Shown: piece by piece, positions 46,767 through 54,822 of the stretch
Position numbering within the stretch: position 1 is the first letter of the stretch
Layout of the letters: every line of letters begins with the position of its first letter
NCBI RefSeq assembly: GCF_001434145.1
Contig: NZ_AZED01000014.1
Location: 124,001 to 188,000 of the forward strand
Length of the DNA stretch: 64,000 bases
Origin: Lentilactobacillus otakiensis DSM 19908 = JCM 15040
Lineage (GTDB): Bacteria > Bacillota > Bacilli > Lactobacillales > Lactobacillaceae
Direction of reading: 5' to 3'
Program-made: the position numbers and the translations under genes
Notes under the pieces: model-generated
Seen by the model: the letters and a program-made list of their open reading frames with translations, nothing else
Databases searched by the model: none
Told to the model about the DNA's origin: nothing

Positions 46767-47375
46767 ATGCAATTCTTTACTGCTGACACTCATTTTTTTC
46801 ATGAGCGGCTGCTTGGCATTAGTGAGTTTGCGCCACGACCGTTTCTGACGGTTGAAGATATGAATGAAACGATTATTAATAACTGGAATCGCCGGGTAGG
46901 GGAAAATGATGTCGTTTATCATCTGGGTGATATCGCCATTTTGCATACGCGACCTGAGAAAGTTGCCTTGGAAAAGATCTTTGAGGTTTTGGATCAACTT
47001 AATGGTCGGTTGGTTTTGATTAAAGGCAATCACGATTCCAGAGCGCTGTTCAAATATTTGGAACAGCACAACCATCCCATGGGTAATCATCAGAAATTTG
47101 AATTTCATGATGTTGGTGTGCTCATTAAGATGAACCATCGCCAATATTACATGACCCATTACCCGATGATGATGGGGATTGTCAAACAAATTATTAATTT
47201 ACATGGTCACATTCATCACTATGCGGTACCCATTAAAGAAAATATTAATGTGGGCGTTGATACGCCTGAAACAGATTATTTGAAGAAGAAACCACCATTT
47301 GGGACGCCATTTTCTCAAGCCGAGATTGAAGAAATGGTGGCCGGCAAGGCTGAAGACTTTGCCAAACGACATTAA
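46767..47375 (+). CDS. Calcineurin-like metallophosphoesterase
   Basis: A 202-residue phosphoesterase. Metal motifs are FFTADTHFFHE (about 3-13), YHLGDIAI (about 51-58), LIKGNHDSRALF (about 81-92), MTHYPMMMG (about 130-138) and LHGHIHHYA (about 145-153). The fold is clear but the substrate is not. A TATAAT -10 (46737-46742) lies upstream; the ribosome site GAAAGAAGA is only moderate. Starts a run of five co-directional genes through the TIGR01906 protein. Confidence 0.88.
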   Translation: MQFFTADTHFFHERLLGISEFAPRPFLTVEDMNETIINNWNRRVGENDVVYHLGDIAILHTRPEKVALEKIFEVLDQLNGRLVLIKGNHDSRALFKYLEQHNHPMGNHQKFEFHDVGVLIKMNHRQYYMTHYPMMMGIVKQIINLHGHIHHYAVPIKENINVGVDTPETDYLKKKPPFGTPFSQAEIEEMVAGKAEDFAKRH

Positions 47376-47397
47376 TTAAAATAGATTGGATGATTTG

Positions 47398-48789
47398 ATG
47401 ACTGAGAAGCTAACAATTTTACACACGAATGACCTACATTCTCATTTTGAAAATTGGCCACGGATTCGAAAGTTTATTATCGAACGACGCAAAGAATTAC
47501 AGGCCCAAGCCAACTCGTCTGTGATTACTGTTGATTTGGGTGATGCGGTTGACCGCGTGCATCCATTGACTGAGGTAACCAATGGTAAGGCAAACGTGGA
47601 ATTGCTCAACCAGATTCATTATGATGCCGCAACCATTGGCAATAATGAAGGACTGACGAACAGCCATGAACAGTTGGACGAATTGTACAATGATGCTAAT
47701 TTTGATGTTGTCTTAGGAAATATTTTGGATAACCAGACAAAAGCCTTGCCAAAATGGGCACAGCCAAGCAAGATTATCACGACTCCGCAACACACCAGAG
47801 TTCTTCTGATCGGCTTGACAGCACCTTATCTGTTAACGTACCCAATTTTAGGCTGGCAGCCACTCAAACCTGAGAATGTGTTACCTAAGATTCTCGCTGA
47901 CAATGCCGGTAAATATGACATTTGCGTGCTTTTGTCCCATTTGGGGCTGCCCACTGATCGACTATTAGCTCGGAAGTTTCCCCAACTGAATGTAATTATC
48001 GGTTCTCATACCCATCATTTGTTAGTTCACGGTGAGAACATTAACAACTCACTGCTTGCTGCCGCTGAAAAATGGGGACATTACATTGGTGAGATTACAC
48101 TGGAAATCAGTGATGACCATCAGATTGTTGCCAGCCAGGCAAAGGTGATTAAAACTGCTGAGCTGCCAGTTGAACCTGGCGATGAAGCAGAAATTCGTGA
48201 GTATCAAGAGCACGGTGAAAAGCTTTTAGCGAGAAATAAACTTGCCAGGATCAAAACACCCATGACCACCAATTTAATTGGTCATTCCAGGTTGGTAAAT
48301 GAAGGCTTACATGCGATAATGGAAAAAGCCGATACGCAAGCGGCTATATTGAGTTCCGGATTATTTCTAACTGATTTGCCTAAGGGCATTGTAGATCGCA
48401 ATCAGTTGCACCAGATGTTGCCTCACGCGATGCATGTGATGCGGGTAACGTTGGATGGCTACAATCTTTGGCGTCTAATCAAAGAAATGGAAAAAAATAA
48501 GAATTTTTTGACCAAGTTTCCTCAAAAAGGAATGGGATTTCGTGGTAAATATTTCGGCCAGCTGCATTACGAAGGATTGCGGTATGATCAAGACGCTGGG
48601 CAACTATTTTTCCACGAAGAGCTTGTGTCCCCGGCAAAGACTTATCAAATTGCGATGCCTGACCATTACTTGTTCATCCCATTCTTCCCAACGCTAGAGA
48701 TTATTGGGCATAACGAAATTTTATATGATGAGAATTTAAGGGACGTGTTTGGTGATTATTTAGCCAAGCACTACCCATTAACAGAATGA
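47398..48789 (+). CDS. Bifunctional metallophosphatase/5'-nucleotidase (YunD-like)
   Basis: A 463-residue 5'-nucleotidase family protein. N-terminal metallophosphoesterase motifs: LTILHTNDLHSHFE (about 5-18), VDLGDAVDRVHP, TIGNNEGLT and IIGSHTHHLL; the C-terminal 5'-nucleotidase domain (about 285-450) has substrate-binding loops. No signal peptide, so it is cytoplasmic, unlike most UshA proteins. ATG 47398 follows TTGGATGA at about 5 bases; TTG 47386 is within the ribosome site region. It follows a smaller unrelated phosphoesterase. Confidence 0.9.
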   Translation: MTEKLTILHTNDLHSHFENWPRIRKFIIERRKELQAQANSSVITVDLGDAVDRVHPLTEVTNGKANVELLNQIHYDAATIGNNEGLTNSHEQLDELYNDANFDVVLGNILDNQTKALPKWAQPSKIITTPQHTRVLLIGLTAPYLLTYPILGWQPLKPENVLPKILADNAGKYDICVLLSHLGLPTDRLLARKFPQLNVIIGSHTHHLLVHGENINNSLLAAAEKWGHYIGEITLEISDDHQIVASQAKVIKTAELPVEPGDEAEIREYQEHGEKLLARNKLARIKTPMTTNLIGHSRLVNEGLHAIMEKADTQAAILSSGLFLTDLPKGIVDRNQLHQMLPHAMHVMRVTLDGYNLWRLIKEMEKNKNFLTKFPQKGMGFRGKYFGQLHYEGLRYDQDAGQLFFHEELVSPAKTYQIAMPDHYLFIPFFPTLEIIGHNEILYDENLRDVFGDYLAKHYPLTE

Positions 48790-48802
48790 AAGGAGGATTA
48801 CC

Positions 48803-49384
48803 GTGGATAGAAAAACACTTGACGAATTGGTTGCCGAACAGGACGCTAAACGCAAGCCACTCGCACGGATTACACGGGTCACTGAGACCGAATTCTTGAT
48901 TAATGACCATAAATACGAATTGGATACCGATCATACTGACGGTTTTGATTTTGATGAATTCGTCCGGCGCTACAATCCAGCACTGAGCCAATATGATTAC
49001 ATTGTTGGCGACTGGGGTTACGGCAAGTTACGATTGCGTGGATTCTTCAATGACGATCGGACCGAAACTCCCGGCCCATTCATTTCAGCACTTAATGATT
49101 ATATCCTGGAAGACGTCAACTTTGGGGCAGCTTACTTTGTTGTTCACAACATAGAGGCTCGGCCAGTCATTAGAAAATCACGCAATAACCGCAGTAATCA
49201 TCGATCCAACCGGAGTCACAACTCGCGGAACCGGAGTAATCACCGTAATCGCCGGAACCACTCATTTGAAGAGAAAAAAGTCTCAGCTCGCCGGCCATCG
49301 GTTGAAAAACGCAAGAATATGGTGGTCAAGACCGAAGAAAAATCAGAAAAGCATCACTTTATTATTCGTGAAAGTAAAAATTAA
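48803..49384 (+). CDS. YutD family protein with an Arg/Asn/Ser-rich tail
   Basis: A 193-residue protein. The YutD (DUF1027) core covers about residues 25-120 with LINDHKYELDTDHTDGFD, YDYIVGDWGYGKLRLRGFF and NFGAAYFVVHN. From about 125 to 152 the chain is almost only Arg, Asn, Ser and His, then a charged end. Function unknown; the family sits next to yutF/nagD-type genes in Bacillus and lactobacilli as here. The start follows AAAGGAGGATTACC. The basic low-complexity stretch suggests nucleic-acid contact, which is inference. Confidence 0.85.
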   Translation: MDRKTLDELVAEQDAKRKPLARITRVTETEFLINDHKYELDTDHTDGFDFDEFVRRYNPALSQYDYIVGDWGYGKLRLRGFFNDDRTETPGPFISALNDYILEDVNFGAAYFVVHNIEARPVIRKSRNNRSNHRSNRSHNSRNRSNHRNRRNHSFEEKKVSARRPSVEKRKNMVVKTEEKSEKHHFIIRESKN

Positions 49385-49401
49385 CGAGAAGGATTGACTT
49401 G

Positions 49402-50175
49402 ATGACAAAGTATAAAGGATATTTTATTGACCTTGATGGAACGGTTTATGCCGGTAAGAAACGAATTCCGGCCGCCAAACGATTTATTGAAAGGCTCCAA
49501 AAAGCTGGCATTCCATTTTTATTTGTTACCAACAATTCCACCCAGTTGCCCAGGGATGTAGTGAAGAATCTTGCCGACAATCATGATATTCATGTCCAAC
49601 CGGAAAATGTTTACACTTCGGGGATGGCGACCGTTGACTATATGAATGCGCATAAAACATCCGACGAACCCTCTGTTTATATCGTTGGTGAGTTGGGACT
49701 CAAACAGGTGATTTTAGCAAATAATTATCGACTGGCTGCTGATCATCCTGACTATGTGGTTGTTGGCCTAGACTCCGACTTAACCTATGAGAAGCTCTCA
49801 GAGGCCGTATTAGCCATTAGAAGCGGATCGACGTTCATTGGTACCAATCCTGATACAAATATCCCTAAGGAGCGGGGGATGATGCCTGGGGCAGGCTCTG
49901 TGGTGAAGTTCGTTGAATATGCCACCCAAACTGAGCCGATTATGATTGGCAAGCCCAAAGCCAGAATTATCGACAGTGCCCTCACAAAAATCGGCCTCAA
50001 TCAAAGTGAGGTCGTCATGGTTGGGGATAATTACAATACGGATATTAAAGCAGGAATTAATGCAGGTGTGGATACCTTGCTGGTATACACGGGGCTTTCA
50101 ACGAAGACCCAAGTTGCTGATGAAGCCATTCAACCGACTTACCAAATTGATTCACTTGATGATTGGCGGCTATAA
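49402..50175 (+). CDS. HAD-IIA phosphatase (NagD/YutF type)
   Basis: A 257-residue HAD-superfamily phosphatase of TIGR01457 type. Motif I GYFIDLDGTVYAGKK (about 5-19) holds the nucleophile Asp; motif II is LFVTNNSTQLP, and motifs III/IV are GKPKARI and VMVGDNYNTDIKAGI. The IIA cap lies between. Substrate uncertain; Bacillus YutF acts on several phosphosugars and nucleotides in vitro. ATG 49402 follows GAGAAGGA at 8 bases. Next gene begins 2 bases after its stop. Confidence 0.92.
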   Translation: MTKYKGYFIDLDGTVYAGKKRIPAAKRFIERLQKAGIPFLFVTNNSTQLPRDVVKNLADNHDIHVQPENVYTSGMATVDYMNAHKTSDEPSVYIVGELGLKQVILANNYRLAADHPDYVVVGLDSDLTYEKLSEAVLAIRSGSTFIGTNPDTNIPKERGMMPGAGSVVKFVEYATQTEPIMIGKPKARIIDSALTKIGLNQSEVVMVGDNYNTDIKAGINAGVDTLLVYTGLSTKTQVADEAIQPTYQIDSLDDWRL

Positions 50176-50177
50176 TT

Positions 50178-50810
50178 TTGAAGCTATTAGGAAGACAAAT
50201 TGGTTACGGGGCTGTGATTGTTCTAGGATGCTTGGCACTGGCAATCTTTTTGACGGTCAATAGTGTTTGGCTATTCGACATTAACATTCATCCTTTAAAT
50301 TTGGCATCAGCCACCGGCTTAACGGCTGCTCAGATGCATCATGACTATGTCAGAATTATTGGCTATTTACAACTCCCGTGGATCCCGTCTTTAAAGCTGG
50401 ACTATTTTTTTAGTTCTGCCAAGGGACTCCAGCATTTTCATGACGTTAAGAACCTGGTTTTGTTCAATAACGCGGTCGGAATCGTTTTGGTACCACTTGG
50501 TGGGTATCTGCTGCACCAGCTTAATAAAAAATCACTGACTTGGCTGTTGATAACCCCGATTAAAGTGATTATCACAGCTTCGTTAGTGATTATTGCGTTG
50601 ATGTTTGTGAATTTTGAACAGGTTTTTATCGCGTTTCATGAAGTTTTGTTTCGTAACCAGGATTGGATATTTGATCCCAACACTGATCCGGTGATTAACA
50701 TGCTGCCAGACACGTTCTTCCTGGAATGCTTTTTGTTGTTCTTTGTCCTGTTCTTTGGTGCAATGGCTGTGATCTACTGGATGGGCAGAAGGTCACTTCG
50801 AAAAGGATAA
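50178..50810 (+). CDS. TIGR01906 family membrane protein
   Basis: A 210-residue membrane protein with four hydrophobic segments (about 8-30, 95-110, 125-150 and 182-200), of the family found beside nagD-like genes in lactobacilli (TIGR01906). Conserved parts include DYVRIIGYLQLPW and HFHDVKNLVLFNNAVG. Function unknown. TTG 50178 is preferred with GGCGG upstream at 7 bases; TTG 50163 inside the upstream gene is an option. Convergent with the PspC gene, 5 bases between the stops. Confidence 0.8.
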   Translation: MKLLGRQIGYGAVIVLGCLALAIFLTVNSVWLFDINIHPLNLASATGLTAAQMHHDYVRIIGYLQLPWIPSLKLDYFFSSAKGLQHFHDVKNLVLFNNAVGIVLVPLGGYLLHQLNKKSLTWLLITPIKVIITASLVIIALMFVNFEQVFIAFHEVLFRNQDWIFDPNTDPVINMLPDTFFLECFLLFFVLFFGAMAVIYWMGRRSLRKG

Positions 50811-50815
50811 GCCCT

Positions 50816-51004
50816 TTATTGTGGGCTTCTCATCAAAATCCAAAGGATTAGATAAGCAATGATCCCTGGGAAAAATGGGGTAAATGCCAGGACCACAAAA
50901 ATCACTCTGGCCAAGGTTGGATTCCACTGATAATGTTCAGCTAAACCGCCGATGACGCCTGCAAAGACTTTATTGGTTGCTGAACGATAAATGTTAATTT
51001 TCAA
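50816..51004 (-). CDS. PspC domain membrane protein
   Basis: A 62-residue PspC protein. It starts KINIYRSATNKVFAGVIGGLAEHYQ, written here in two parts: INIYRSATNKVFAGV and IGGLAEHYQWNPTLARV, then one hydrophobic helix (VFVVLAFTPFFPGIIAYLIL region). PspC proteins sense or guard membrane integrity. TTG 51004 is chosen since GGAG lies 9 bases before it on the minus strand and it matches the family start; ATG 51019 lacks a ribosome site. Confidence 0.85.
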   Translation of the reverse strand: MKINIYRSATNKVFAGVIGGLAEHYQWNPTLARVIFVVLAFTPFFPGIIAYLILWILMRSPQ

Positions 51005-51076
51005 AATGATCATCTCCATGTTTTAATATATGTTTAAACTTACTATAACCAATTCGCATTTGCATTGCAATTATGC

Positions 51077-51082
51077 TATATT
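51077..51082 (+). promoter_or_regulatory. -10 element before the small unknown gene
   Basis: TATATT (51077-51082), 38 bases before ATG 51120. The -35 match is poor (TTCGCA at 18 bases). Confidence 0.4.
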
Positions 51083-51119
51083 ATTATGTTGTACAAAGGA
51101 AATAACTAGGAGAATTTTA

Positions 51120-51371
51120 ATGTTAACTATTAATGTAAATGGAAATTTAGGAAACCAGGAAGTTGTCCTTTCTGACAATACAGTTGGAACGTTGACTGGT
51201 GCCAGAGTATTCGGCTCAGCAATGAGTGGTAATCAAGTTGTTCAATGGACTTTTATTTCAACCGGACACCAACATGAAGGCTTCGTCTATGCTGGAGAAC
51301 TTATGGAAGGCTTAGTCATTCAGTCCATGAACGGAAACGATACGTATCAAATTCATTTCACGAAAAAATAA
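51120..51371 (+). CDS. Small protein of unknown function
   Basis: I do not recognise this 83-residue protein. ATG 51120 follows CTAGGAGAAT (51106-51115), a strong site, so it is very likely expressed. The chain has no membrane helix, no Cys and a pattern of alternating polar and hydrophobic residues (MLTINVNGNLGNQEVVL, then QVVQWTFISTGHQHEGFVYA) that suggests an all-beta fold. It has its own -10 and terminator between pspC and mvaS. No link to either neighbour can be claimed. Confidence 0.8.
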   Translation: MLTINVNGNLGNQEVVLSDNTVGTLTGARVFGSAMSGNQVVQWTFISTGHQHEGFVYAGELMEGLVIQSMNGNDTYQIHFTKK

Positions 51372-51395
51372 TCAATAACAATTAGTGGCATACAT

Positions 51396-51445
51396 AATGA
51401 GACTGGATATTGGAACCTCAAATATCTGGTCTCATTCTTTCTTAA
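51396..51445 (+). terminator. Imperfect terminator after the small unknown gene
   Basis: AATGAGAC (51396-51403) pairs with GTCTCATT (51429-51436) with an inner GATATT/AATATC stem; the T tract CTTTCTT is interrupted. Confidence 0.65.
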
Positions 51446-51457
51446 AAGGAGATTATT

Positions 51458-52624
51458 ATGACAGTTGGAATCGATAAAATCGGCTTTTTTACGTCAAACT
51501 ACTATCTGGACATGACTGATTTAGCGAATGCACGTGGTGAGGATCCGAATAAGTATTTAATTGGAATCGGCCAGCAGCAACAGGCCGTGATTCCGCCAAC
51601 TCAAGATGTCGTCACAATGGCTGCCAACGCTGCTGAAAAAATTTTGACTGAATCTGATAAGCACGATATTGATATGGTGATTTTTGGCACTGAAACCGGC
51701 ATTGATAATTCCAAATCAGCCGCAATCTATGTTCAATCATTGTTGGGGATTTCCAGTCGGGCCCGTTCATTTGAAATCAAGCAGGCGTGTTACGGTGGGA
51801 CCGCGGGAGTTCAAATGGCGGCCGATCATATTGCCATGCATCCCGAGAGCAAAGTGCTGGTCTTGGCGGCTGACATCGCCCGATATGGAATTGGCACTCC
51901 CGGTGAAGTGACTCAGGGCGGTGGGGCAATTGCAATGCTTTTGAGCGCTAACCCCAGCATCTTAGCCCTAGACAATCAAAGCACTTTTCACTCAGAAAAC
52001 ATCATGGATTTTTGGCGGCCATTTTATAAACGGGAAGCAATTGTTGATGGTCATTATTCCACAAACATTTATATTGATTTTTTTAATCAGACCTTCAAAG
52101 ATTATTGCCAAAAATATCATCGCAATCTGAATGACTTTGCTGCGATTGCCTACCATCTTCCATTTACTAAGATGGGATTAAAGGCTCTCAGAACAGTGAT
52201 CACAGAGGACGCTCATTCTCAACAGCTGTTAAAAGAATTTGACGCTTCGAAACGGTATAATGCCCTGGTCGGTAATCTATATACCGGTTCACTTTATTTA
52301 AGCTTGCTTTCATTATTGGCCAATTCTACCGATTTAAAGGCTGGTGATCGAATTGGTTTGTTCAGTTACGGTTCTGGTGCTCAGGGGGAATTTTACAGTG
52401 GCACCATTTCTGATGGCATGCATGCGGATAAAATGGCTGATGAATTTGAATCGGTGATTGCTGATCGGGTTCGGCTTTCAGTTTCCGAATATGAAAAAAT
52501 GTATGCGGATGGATTGCCAACCACTGGTGGAGATGTTACATTTGATTCCGCCAATGATCCGAGTCGGTTCATTGTACTCGGTAGGCAAGCTGACCAGTTG
52601 GTTTATAAGGACCAAAAGGGATAA
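51458..52624 (+). CDS. mvaS: Hydroxymethylglutaryl-CoA synthase
   Basis: A 388-residue thiolase-fold enzyme that condenses acetyl-CoA with acetoacetyl-CoA in the mevalonate route to isoprenoids. The nucleophile is Cys111 in IKQACYGGTAGVQM; the general base Glu lies in the early FGTETGID region; the His region is in AYHLPFTKMGLKAL; the C-terminal LFSYGSGAQGEFYSG is typical. The ATG follows AAAAGGAGATT. It supplies precursors that the uppS product, further along in this window, will polymerise. Confidence 0.97.
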   Translation: MTVGIDKIGFFTSNYYLDMTDLANARGEDPNKYLIGIGQQQQAVIPPTQDVVTMAANAAEKILTESDKHDIDMVIFGTETGIDNSKSAAIYVQSLLGISSRARSFEIKQACYGGTAGVQMAADHIAMHPESKVLVLAADIARYGIGTPGEVTQGGGAIAMLLSANPSILALDNQSTFHSENIMDFWRPFYKREAIVDGHYSTNIYIDFFNQTFKDYCQKYHRNLNDFAAIAYHLPFTKMGLKALRTVITEDAHSQQLLKEFDASKRYNALVGNLYTGSLYLSLLSLLANSTDLKAGDRIGLFSYGSGAQGEFYSGTISDGMHADKMADEFESVIADRVRLSVSEYEKMYADGLPTTGGDVTFDSANDPSRFIVLGRQADQLVYKDQKG

Positions 52625-52656
52625 AAAAATAGACTAAAACATGATGTTTTAGTCTA
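52621..52656 (-). terminator. Terminator of lexA (minus strand)
   Basis: A perfect 12-bp stem TAGACTAAAACA/TGTTTTAGTCTA with a 3-base loop. The T run is only on the minus-strand side (ATTTTTTTAT), so it terminates lexA. On the plus strand it lacks a T tract. Confidence 0.88.
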
Positions 52657-52670
52657 CAGGTTACAAACAA

Positions 52671-53309
52671 TTACGAAATATCGCTTCGATAGAGGCTGAC
52701 AACCTTACCCAGGATACTGACTTTGGTTAAGATAATCGGCGCCATCGTATCGTTTTCTGGTTGGAGTCGATAATGATCGCTCTCTTTGAAGAAACGTTTA
52801 CACGTTGCTTCATTCTCATCGGTCATGGCAATTACAATATCACCATTGTCAGCAGTTTCCTGTTTGCGGACAACAACGTAATCACCGTCAAGGATACCAG
52901 CGTTGATCATACTTTCTCCACGAATCTGCAACATGAACAGTGGCTGATCACTGTGCGATAGTGCAGGGGGGAGCGGGAAATAGTCGGTCGCTTCTTGGAC
53001 AGCCAGGATTGGTTCACCAGCAGTAACGGTTCCTAACACTGGAATTTGTTTCTGCTGGGGTTGCATTCCCAAGACATCCAAACCGCTGTCGGTTACTTCC
53101 AAAGCACGTGGCTTTGAGGGATCTTTTACGATGTATCCCTTACGTTCCAGTCGTGAAATATGACCGTGAACGGTTGAAGTGGAAGACAGATGAACAGCTT
53201 CACCAATTTCTCTAACCGTTGGTGGGTAACCTTGTTCATTAACTTGTTCCCAGATGTAATGTAATATTTGGTACTGTTTGCTTTGGGGATCATTCGTCGT
53301 TTTTGACAT
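52671..53309 (-). CDS. lexA: LexA repressor
   Basis: A 212-residue SOS repressor. The N-terminal winged helix (about 10-70) has [17 protein letters not shown] and [15 protein letters not shown]. The self-cleavage Ala-Gly bond is in VTAGEPI (about 95), the catalytic Ser in [10 protein letters not shown] and the catalytic Lys in VVVRKQE. ATG 53309 is used; GTG 53318 overlaps the ribosome site GAGGTG. A LexA box overlaps its own promoter, so it is autoregulated. Divergent from the DUF896 gene. Confidence 0.97.
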   Translation of the reverse strand: MSKTTNDPQSKQYQILHYIWEQVNEQGYPPTVREIGEAVHLSSTSTVHGHISRLERKGYIVKDPSKPRALEVTDSGLDVLGMQPQQKQIPVLGTVTAGEPILAVQEATDYFPLPPALSHSDQPLFMLQIRGESMINAGILDGDYVVVRKQETADNGDIVIAMTDENEATCKRFFKESDHYRLQPENDTMAPIILTKVSILGKVVSLYRSDIS

Positions 53310-53344
53310 TTTAGACACCTCATAAGTCCTTTGTTAATGCCTTT

Positions 53345-53373
53345 ATCGTATCATAACCCGGTCAACTTTTCAA
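53345..53373 (-). promoter_or_regulatory. lexA promoter
   Basis: On the minus strand TTGAAA (53373-53368), 17 bases and TACGAT (53350-53345) with a TGA before the -10. The -35 overlaps the LexA box. Confidence 0.6.
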
Positions 53374-53384
53374 ACACATGTTCG
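53371..53384. promoter_or_regulatory. LexA operator between lexA and the DUF896 gene
   Basis: Read on the minus strand CGAACATGTGTTTG fits CGAAC-N4-GTTYG. It overlaps the lexA -35 and lies about 50 bases before the divergent DUF896 gene, so it may act on both. Confidence 0.82.
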
Positions 53385-53433
53385 CGTATTACAAAATAAA
53401 TGTGTTATTATTAAAATTATTGGAGGGATTTCA

Positions 53434-53718
53434 ATGAATGAACAAGAGAAAAAAGAATTACAATCCAAAATTGGTGACGACGTTTTTAAAGAACTGATTC
53501 CTAGAATTAACGAATTAGCTCATAAGGCCAAGGAAGAAGGCTTGACTGAAGTTGAAAAATTAGAGCAGGCCAAGCTTCGCAAGAAATACGTTGCCCATTT
53601 CCGTGAAAACTTTAAAAAGCAAATTGAAATGATGAAAGTTTACGATAAAAATGGCAAGGAGGTCACGCCTGGAAAAGTCAAAGAAGTACAACGTCACAAG
53701 GGTCTCCGCGACGATTAA
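53434..53718 (+). CDS. DUF896 family protein (YnzC-like)
   Basis: A 94-residue DUF896 protein: two helices with RINELAHKAKEEGLTEVEK and AKLRKKYVAHFRENFKKQIE, then VYDKNGKEVTPGKV. Bacillus YnzC lies downstream of the lexA/yneA locus; here it is directly divergent from lexA and no yneA gene is found. Function unknown; the family may affect cell division or RNA-binding, but this is not established. ATG 53434 follows TTGGAGGGAT. Confidence 0.88.
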   Translation: MNEQEKKELQSKIGDDVFKELIPRINELAHKAKEEGLTEVEKLEQAKLRKKYVAHFRENFKKQIEMMKVYDKNGKEVTPGKVKEVQRHKGLRDD

Positions 53719-53822
53719 ACGTTCTGCCCGAGCCGACGAAACAGCAATTTGTAGATTAACCCTTTAATTCTATGGCATAATTGTGTAGAATTACTTAGTG
53801 ATATTATAAAGGAGGCCTTGTC

Positions 53823-54047
53823 TTGGCAACTTGGATTTGGATATTAATCGTTGTATTGGCCTTGATCTTGGGCTTGGTTGGTGGTTTTTATGGTGCTCGG
53901 AGATATATGGAAAAGTACCTCAAAGAAAACCCACCATTCAGCGAAGATCAATTACGTCAATTGATGATACAAATGGGTCAAAAACCTTCCCAAAAGAAAT
54001 TAAATCAAATGATGCACTCTATGCAAAACCAAACTGGTAAAAACTAG
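53823..54047 (+). CDS. YneF family membrane protein
   Basis: A 74-residue UPF0154/YneF protein. One N-terminal membrane helix (about 4-24) with GLVGGFYGARRYMEKYLKEN, then the conserved PPFSEDQLRQLMIQMGQKPS. Function unknown; in Bacillus yneF is in the same neighbourhood as ynzC. TTG 53823 follows AAAGGAGGCC. Confidence 0.9.
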   Translation: MATWIWILIVVLALILGLVGGFYGARRYMEKYLKENPPFSEDQLRQLMIQMGQKPSQKKLNQMMHSMQNQTGKN

Positions 54048-54062
54048 AATGCTTCTAATTAT

Positions 54063-54096
54063 AAAAAGACCTAACAACAATTTGTTAGGCCTTTTT
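54063..54096. terminator. Bidirectional terminator between yneF and plsC
   Basis: AAAAAGACCTAACAA pairs with TTGTTAGGCCTTTTT with one mismatch and a short loop; A and T runs on both sides. Confidence 0.88.
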
Positions 54097-54105
54097 ATTA
54101 TGGAT

Positions 54106-54735
54106 TTAGGATTCTTTTTTAGAAACATCGACATATTTAAAATCAGGGTTAACCGCATAGTCCAAGGCGTCAAACGCACTTTGCATCTCAACTTCAACTT
54201 GTTTTTGAAATTCATCGGTCAATTTTTGCTTGCGATCAATTGTGATTGGTTCACCAAATGCGATTGTGATCCGCTTGCGGGTGAAGAGTTGCTTGAAAGT
54301 GAGTGGACCCTGGTAAATTGCCGGTACTAATGGGACACCAGAAAGTTGAGCAATTAATGCTGCGCCACTTTTTAGCTGAGTGGAGTGTCGAGTTCCGGAT
54401 GGAAAGAGAATTAACGACAAATCGGATTTTCTAAGGATTCGAACCGGTTTCTTGATTGCAGAAGGTCCTGGATTGTCACGGTCAACGGAAAATGCGTTGG
54501 CGTGCAACAGAATCCATCTCAAAATGGGGTTCTTAAATAATTCTTTTTTGGCCATAAAGCTAAATTTTTTAGGGCTACCAGCTAATGCAAAATAAATTGG
54601 ATCAAACCATGTTCGATGAGGACCGACTAGGATATAATTACCCTTTGGAAGCCGTTCTTTGTGTTCATAGTGGGCATTGCCGTTGATAATGAACACCAAA
54701 ATTCGAACAAGGACTCTCATGAATGAATAAAACAA
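54106..54735 (-). CDS. plsC: 1-acyl-sn-glycerol-3-phosphate acyltransferase
   Basis: A 209-residue membrane-associated acyltransferase that makes phosphatidic acid. Motif I is GPHRTWFDPIYFA (the H-x4-D pair, about 40-52), motif II lies around FMAKKELFKN, motif III is LFPSGTRHS and motif IV VPLVPAIYQG. TTG 54735 is preferred because AAGAAGGA lies 6 bases before it on the minus strand and the product starts MFYSFMRVLVR as in homologues; ATG 54753 has no ribosome site. Confidence 0.93.
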   Translation of the reverse strand: MFYSFMRVLVRILVFIINGNAHYEHKERLPKGNYILVGPHRTWFDPIYFALAGSPKKFSFMAKKELFKNPILRWILLHANAFSVDRDNPGPSAIKKPVRILRKSDLSLILFPSGTRHSTQLKSGAALIAQLSGVPLVPAIYQGPLTFKQLFTRKRITIAFGEPITIDRKQKLTDEFQKQVEVEMQSAFDALDYAVNPDFKYVDVSKKES

Positions 54736-54822
54736 TTCATTTCCTTCTTTCATATCTGATAGAATTATATTAACTTAAAGTAGAACGGTTTGGCAAACTT
54801 AATTGTGAAGGAACAAAGTGAT

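Noticed and set aside
54063-54330. Plus-strand frame across the yneF terminator and plsC
   Set aside because: It overlaps plsC on the other strand and begins in a terminator stem.
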